A stretch of DNA of 8,813 nucleotides from Clostridia bacterium (GTDB lineage Bacteria; Bacillota; Clostridia; Oscillospirales; CAG-382). Under the pieces are notes generated by a model, which worked only from the letters and a program-made list of their open reading frames with translations, had not been told where the DNA came from and did not search any database. The number at the start of each line of letters is the position of its first letter. Position 1 is the first letter of the stretch. The DNA lies in the NCBI GenBank assembly GCA_017938055.1, contig JAGBCG010000073.1:1-8813 (forward strand), in the 5' to 3' direction. Both the position numbers and the translations under genes were made by a program. Below, piece after piece: positions 4,857-8,813 of this stretch.

Positions 4857-5663
4857 TTAATTTTGTCTGATAACACGAAAATCGTCGAACACCCATCTGC
4901 CATCTATTTGAACAAGATCGAAGCTTTCCGTTCTCTCCTTATAAACTTCTCCGTTCTCATCAACAAGGGTATACGCAACATTAAACGTATAAGTTCCGTC
5001 ACCGTTATCGTCAAGAGTATAGCTTTCCTTACCAAAGCCCTCAGCTGTATAAGAAAACGGAAGAACATAAAGATTTCCCGCCTCGTCCTCTGCGAACTTT
5101 TTAAGGTCCTCTGCATCCTCCATATATTCTCTTACTTCTTCAGGATTTATAATTGTTCCTATATACGCTTCCAGACTGTCCAAATCAAAGATCAGCTTTT
5201 GCGTTTCACCAAGCTGTGTCGCATGGTGTTCAAGATTGTGCTTACCATAGAAGCAATCAGGTCTTACTTTTTTATACTCAAAGCCGTCAACCGTTATGCT
5301 GATATCATCATATACTGCCATAGGTTCTGTGCTGATTATCCAGCCTATTGCCATATTTGCCTTTTCATAAAGAGCAGCTGCATCCTTAAGCGTGGGATAC
5401 CCCTCGGGATATTCCGGCACTTTCTTAAATATCTCAACAGACTTCTTTGAAAGTTCCTTTACCCTCTGTGCCTCAGCCTGTATTTCTTCATCTGTCTTAC
5501 CCTGTTCAGAATCACCATTAGACTTGTCAGCTTCAATTTCGGTTTGACCGAGATTCTGACTATTATTCTGATTCTCTGCCACATTATCACCATTGCTATC
5601 ACCACATGACGAGCATACAATGCACACAACAGCAAGAGCAGCCATAAACAGCCTTTTAATCAT
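4857..5663 (-). CDS. Putative lipoprotein with IseA/NTF2-like C-terminal domain
   Basis: The 268-residue product begins with a short basic and hydrophobic signal (residues 1-19) and a candidate lipid-attachment cysteine C20 (VCSSC, residues 16-20). The -3 residue is Cys rather than the usual Leu/Val/Ile, so processing is likely but not certain. Residues 21-60 are a polar Asn/Asp/Glu/Gln-rich linker suited to a surface protein. The rest (about 90-268) has a pattern recalling IseA (YoeB), the inhibitor of cell-wall DL-endopeptidases in Bacillus: a helix with Trp (W108), a helical segment ending near KKFAEDEAGNLYVL (188-201), then strands ending FDLVQIDGRWVFDDF (248-262), also typical of NTF2-like folds. 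The assignment is by overall pattern, not by catalytic residues. The ATG at 5661-5663 has GGGAAGGA (5673-5680). It follows metAA by 30 nt and ends the operon. Confidence 0.85.
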   Translation of the reverse strand: MIKRLFMAALAVVCIVCSSCGDSNGDNVAENQNNSQNLGQTEIEADKSNGDSEQGKTDEEIQAEAQRVKELSKKSVEIFKKVPEYPEGYPTLKDAAALYEKANMAIGWIISTEPMAVYDDISITVDGFEYKKVRPDCFYGKHNLEHHATQLGETQKLIFDLDSLEAYIGTIINPEEVREYMEDAEDLKKFAEDEAGNLYVLPFSYTAEGFGKESYTLDDNGDGTYTFNVAYTLVDENGEVYKERTESFDLVQIDGRWVFDDFRVIRQN

Positions 5664-5693
5664 ACAAAAAATTCCTTCCCATTAATATATACA

Positions 5694-6608
5694 CTAAATT
5701 GCACCCAAATCGTAAGGTGTTTTCTGATACACAACATAGTTTAACCAGTTTGAGTACAGAAGATGTGCATGACTTCTCCAGACATTTACAGGCTCTCTTT
5801 CAGGGTCATCATAAGGAAAATAATTTTCGGGTACATTAGGATTCATTCCTTTGGCAAAATCTCTGAAATACTCATTTTTCAAGGTATCGTGGTCGTATTC
5901 TGAGTGACCTGTAACATAAATTCTTCTCATATCCTTTGAGGAAGCAATATACACGCCGGTCTTTTCACTTGAAGCAAGTATATCCAAATCCTCACAAGCT
6001 TTTATATCCTCAGTTTTAACACCATAATGACGTGAGTGAGGAGCATAAAAATACTGGTCAAAGCCACGTACCACCGGATGTGCAGGCATTTTAACCTTAT
6101 GTCTGAATACGCCTGACAGTTTTTCGGGAAATTCATACTTCTGTATTCCGTAGTAGTGGTACATTGCCGCAAGTGCCGCCCAGCAGATATAGAAGCAGGA
6201 GTACACGTTCTTGTTAGACCATTCAAAAATACGGCATATTTCTTCCCAATATGCTACGTCCTCGTATTTCTTATCCTCAATAGGTGCACCCGTAATAATA
6301 AGACCGTCAAATTTTTGATTCTTGACATCGTCAAAATTGCGATAAAATGACTCAAGATGCTCTTGGGGAGTATGAGTAGGTGTATAGCTCTGGGTTTTAA
6401 GAAGCGTTATTTCCACCTGCAGGGGAGTGTTGGAAAGCAGTCTTAAAAGCTGTGTTTCCGTCACAATCTTGGTAGGCATAAGATTAAGTATAGCAATTTT
6501 CAGCGGACGAATATCCTGAGTATCTGCACGATGTTCGTCCATAACAAATATATTTTCATTTTCCAGCACGCCAAAAGCAGGCAATGCATCGGGGATTCTT
6601 ATAGGCAT
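5694..6608 (-). CDS. metAA: Homoserine O-acetyltransferase, MetA family
   Basis: It acylates the hydroxyl of L-homoserine, the committed step toward methionine, in the cytoplasm. The 304 residues match the family (E. coli MetA has 309) and align with almost no gaps from MPIRIPDALPAF to the C-terminal WLNYVVYQ-TPYDL. The catalytic set is intact at E. coli numbering: K47, the nucleophile C142 (in YICWAA), H235 and E237 (in TGHSEYD), and E246. Position 111 is Glu (TGAPIE). In characterised MetA enzymes Glu111 goes with acetyl-CoA and Gly111 with succinyl-CoA, so O-acetylhomoserine is the expected product. The ATG at 6606-6608 follows AAGGAAG (6618-6624), which overlaps the stop codon of the DUF362 gene 14 nt upstream, suggesting coupled translation. 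No SAM riboswitch lies directly before it; control would come from the operon's 5' end, outside the window. Confidence 0.95.
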   Translation of the reverse strand: MPIRIPDALPAFGVLENENIFVMDEHRADTQDIRPLKIAILNLMPTKIVTETQLLRLLSNTPLQVEITLLKTQSYTPTHTPQEHLESFYRNFDDVKNQKFDGLIITGAPIEDKKYEDVAYWEEICRIFEWSNKNVYSCFYICWAALAAMYHYYGIQKYEFPEKLSGVFRHKVKMPAHPVVRGFDQYFYAPHSRHYGVKTEDIKACEDLDILASSEKTGVYIASSKDMRRIYVTGHSEYDHDTLKNEYFRDFAKGMNPNVPENYFPYDDPEREPVNVWRSHAHLLYSNWLNYVVYQKTPYDLGAI

Positions 6609-6622
6609 ATAAATTCACTTCC

Positions 6623-7780
6623 TTACGCACCAAACACATTGCGTGCTTCGATAGCCTCTTTTGGACAAAATTCCTGACAGCAGTAGCATCTGATGCATTT
6701 CGTTTTATCAATATTTGCCCTGCCGTCATCTATTTTTATAGCATCGACAGGACAGTTGTTTTTACATATTCCGCAGCCCACACACTTTTTCTTTTTTACC
6801 GTAGGCTTTCTTTCAAGTGCATCACGCAGTCTTCCTCCGAAAATAGAGGGTATCTGCTTTACAATTCCTCCGGCATTTGAGTCGGGACGCTTGAATTTAC
6901 AGGTATATTTATCGAGTTGTTCTCCAACAATTTCCAAATCCAAGACGCTGTCGGGACACAGCCCTCTTTTGCGTGCTGCCCTTACCGTTCCAACCTCATC
7001 AACCGAATAACCCATCACATGTGAGCATGCAAGGTCAACAGAGAATGGATCAGCTCCACCAAACACCGCACCCATCTTTCGCAGTGTTCCTCCTGAAGGA
7101 CCGTTTCCCTCCATACAAACCACCGCATCCACAATATTAATCTGCGGTGCATTTATAAGACACAAATCGCACAGCATATTTGCAAAAGCATCCTTTTTGG
7201 GAAATCTTGCGTGCTGCTCCGCCTTTTGAAGTCCGGGAATAGAACCAAAAAGATTTTTCACAGCCGCTGTCATTTCGCAAAGTGCATGCGTTTTAAGACG
7301 TGCAAGATTTACTACAACGTCAGCTTCTCGAAGCGGATTTATAATGTTAAAGGAATAAGCCGAGTACTCCTTATTGGAGCAAGGCTCAAAGCCAAAATCC
7401 TCGTTATATACAGCACCCGCTTTTTCTGCCGCTTCCTTAGTGCCTGTTTCCTTGCCTACTGCAAAGAAAGTTGCTTTATTATAAATTCCTCCCGGGCTGT
7501 CGCACACCGTAACATATGCCCCCAGCGAAACAAAATATTCGCATGCAGCACGTGTAAATGACGGATGAGTGGTAACACAGCGTTCAACGGCACTCTTTGA
7601 CAAAAGATTGGGTTTTACTGCAACCTTTTTATCCTTGAAAAAGCACTCCTCCATGCCGTTATCAAGACAAATTTTTCTCAGCAAGTCAAAAACAACCTGC
7701 TTTACATTTTCGTATTCGTAATCACCAAGACTGTGAACATATACTCTGTTTGTGTGAAATATCCTACGATTTGAAATCAT
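6623..7780 (-). CDS. DUF362 protein with C-terminal 2x[4Fe-4S] ferredoxin domain
   Basis: The 385-residue product has a DUF362 domain over about residues 10-270: VKPNLLS near the N-terminus, a DSPGG segment, NLARLKTHALCEMTAAVKNLFGS in the middle, and GGADPFSVDLACSHVMGY further on. Its C-terminus has two ferredoxin motifs: C333, C336, C339, C343 (CVGCGICKNNCP) and C362, C365, C368, C372 (CIRCYCCQEFCP), the second with an extra Cys at 367. It should bind two [4Fe-4S] clusters and act in electron transfer or metal-cofactor chemistry; no reaction is established for this subfamily as far as I know. No signal peptide is visible. The ATG at 7778-7780 lies 1 nt after the aminotransferase stop and has no good Shine-Dalgarno, so translation is probably coupled. 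metAA follows 14 nt downstream. Confidence 0.93.
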   Translation of the reverse strand: MISNRRIFHTNRVYVHSLGDYEYENVKQVVFDLLRKICLDNGMEECFFKDKKVAVKPNLLSKSAVERCVTTHPSFTRAACEYFVSLGAYVTVCDSPGGIYNKATFFAVGKETGTKEAAEKAGAVYNEDFGFEPCSNKEYSAYSFNIINPLREADVVVNLARLKTHALCEMTAAVKNLFGSIPGLQKAEQHARFPKKDAFANMLCDLCLINAPQINIVDAVVCMEGNGPSGGTLRKMGAVFGGADPFSVDLACSHVMGYSVDEVGTVRAARKRGLCPDSVLDLEIVGEQLDKYTCKFKRPDSNAGGIVKQIPSIFGGRLRDALERKPTVKKKKCVGCGICKNNCPVDAIKIDDGRANIDKTKCIRCYCCQEFCPKEAIEARNVFGA

Positions 7781-7781
7781 A

Positions 7782-8813
7782 TTACTTTATCTTTTTCAGG
7801 AAAGTGTCAATACGTTCAATAGCTCGGCTGATGTGGTCAACGCTGTAGGCATAGGAAATTCTCGCAAAGCCTTCTCCTGAATCGCCAAACGCATTACCGG
7901 GAACTATAGCACACTTTTCCTCATAAAGCAGCCTTTCGCAAAATTCGTCAGAGGAAAGTCCATATGCACCTATTTTGGGAAACACATAGAATGCCCCCTC
8001 AGGTTCAAAACACTCAAGTCCGATTTCGGAAAGTCCCGACAGCAACATTCTTCTTCTCTGATTGTAGCATTCTTTCATATGCTCAATATCCTCATCACCG
8101 TTCATAACCGCTTCAATGCCCGCATACTGACTCATTGTGGGAGCACACATTATTGCGTACTGATGAATTTTAAGCATCTGCTTTGTTATTTCCTTGGGAG
8201 CACAAACGTAACCCAATCTCCAGCCTGTCATGGCATAGCTCTTTGAAAAGCCTCCAACATATATGGTTCTGTCCCACATTTCAGGAATTGCCGCAAAGGA
8301 GAAGTGACGTCTTCCGTAAGTAAGCTCACCATATATTTCGTCCGTAAGAACAACTATGTTTGTATCTTTAATCACATCTGCTATCTTTTTCAGATCTTCT
8401 TCTGTCATAATAGCACCCGTGGGATTATTGGGATACGGAAGAATGAGCATTTTTGTTTTAGGTGTTATATACTTCTTTAACAGCTCAGGCGTAAGCTTAA
8501 ACTTATCCTCAACTCTCGTTGGAATAACAACCGGTACTCCCCCGCAAAGCTCGGTCATAGGCACATAGCAAACATAGCTTGGCTCTACTATAAGCACCTC
8601 ATCCCCCGGCTCTACTATTGCACGTATTGCAAGGTCAATAGCCTCGCTTCCGCCAACCGTTATTATCATTTCACATGACGGGTCATATGAAACATTAAAG
8701 CGACGTTCAAGATAGAGTGCAATCTGCTTTCTGAACTCTAAAAGACCTGTGTTGGAGGTATAAAATGTTTTTCCTTTTTCAAGTGAAGAAATTGCAGCTT
8801 CTCTCACATGCCA
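7782..8813 (-). CDS. Class I/II PLP-dependent aminotransferase, 5' end missing
   Basis: The 343 visible residues start WHVREAAISSLEKGKTFYTSNTG and belong to the fold-type I aminotransferases (aspartate/aromatic aminotransferase superfamily). Motifs, numbered from the first visible codon: YPNNPTG with the conserved Asn near 130, LTDEIYGEL with Asp near 158 and Tyr near 161, and the PLP lysine in GGFSKSYAMTGWRLGY at K191 with Arg at 199. The C-terminal RISYAYS carries the substrate carboxylate-binding Arg. Family members have about 385-395 residues, so some 45-50 N-terminal residues lie beyond the window; the in-frame GTG at 8805-8807 is an internal Val, not the start. The substrate cannot be told from sequence alone. 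It is the first visible gene of the unit with the DUF362 gene and metAA. Confidence 0.95.
   Translation of the reverse strand, partial: WHVREAAISSLEKGKTFYTSNTGLLEFRKQIALYLERRFNVSYDPSCEMIITVGGSEAIDLAIRAIVEPGDEVLIVEPSYVCYVPMTELCGGVPVVIPTRVEDKFKLTPELLKKYITPKTKMLILPYPNNPTGAIMTEEDLKKIADVIKDTNIVVLTDEIYGELTYGRRHFSFAAIPEMWDRTIYVGGFSKSYAMTGWRLGYVCAPKEITKQMLKIHQYAIMCAPTMSQYAGIEAVMNGDEDIEHMKECYNQRRRMLLSGLSEIGLECFEPEGAFYVFPKIGAYGLSSDEFCERLLYEEKCAIVPGNAFGDSGEGFARISYAYSVDHISRAIERIDTFLKKIK

Noticed and set aside
4863..5450. Plus-strand open frame of 195 codons
   Set aside because: Antisense to the lipoprotein gene, with no ribosome binding site or recognisable domain; the minus-strand gene has signal peptide, ribosome binding site and terminator.
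6609..6640. SAM riboswitch upstream of metAA
   Set aside because: Only 14 nt separate metAA from the preceding gene, leaving no room for one; any such element would be at the operon start outside the window.
8805..8807. GTG as the start of the aminotransferase
   Set aside because: The frame stays open to the window edge and the preceding codons (Trp-His) fit the family, so the GTG is an internal Val and the true start lies outside.

Overview
All genes in this window lie on the minus strand, so the biology reads from high to low coordinates. The sequence fits a Gram-positive anaerobe of class Clostridia (Bacillota). The reasons are near-perfect AGGAGG-type ribosome binding sites about 7 nt from most ribosomal starts, Clostridia-like ribosomal proteins, a MetA of the acetyl-CoA type, a DUF362-ferredoxin protein and a small Firmicutes-style lipoprotein. 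The exact genus cannot be read from this sequence; an Oscillospiraceae/Ruminococcaceae-like gut organism is my inference.

Region 1 (8813-4857) looks like one compact transcription unit. It holds a class I/II PLP aminotransferase (5' end outside the window), a DUF362 protein with two C-terminal [4Fe-4S] motifs (1 nt gap), homoserine O-acyltransferase metAA (14 nt gap) and a lipoprotein with an NTF2/IseA-like C-terminal domain (30 nt gap). It closes with a clear hairpin terminator at 4817-4844. MetAA feeds methionine synthesis. The aminotransferase and DUF362 protein are packed against it as if co-expressed, but no established pathway joins the three.

Region 2 (4823-4289) has no credible protein gene and is the most interesting part. 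A strong promoter (TTGCAA, 17 bp, TGG-TAAAAT, with an A/T-rich 13-bp-period repeat upstream) drives an RNA of about 310 nt that is dense in stem-loops and ends in a terminator-like hairpin with a T5 run at 4417-4457. About 130 nt later rpsJ starts. It is either an abundant stand-alone ncRNA or a large attenuating leader of the S10 operon. I could not match it to RNase P RNA, tmRNA, 6S, SRP RNA, T-box or any riboswitch I know.

Region 3 (4288-1) is the S10 ribosomal protein operon in its standard order: rpsJ, rplC, rplD, rplW, rplB, rpsS, rplV, rpsC. The last is cut off by the window edge after 178 codons. Several intercistronic gaps contain stem-loops. The 188-nt rpsJ-rplC spacer is far longer than the others and can fold into a closed multibranch structure just upstream of the rplC ribosome binding site. 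rpsS begins with TTG.
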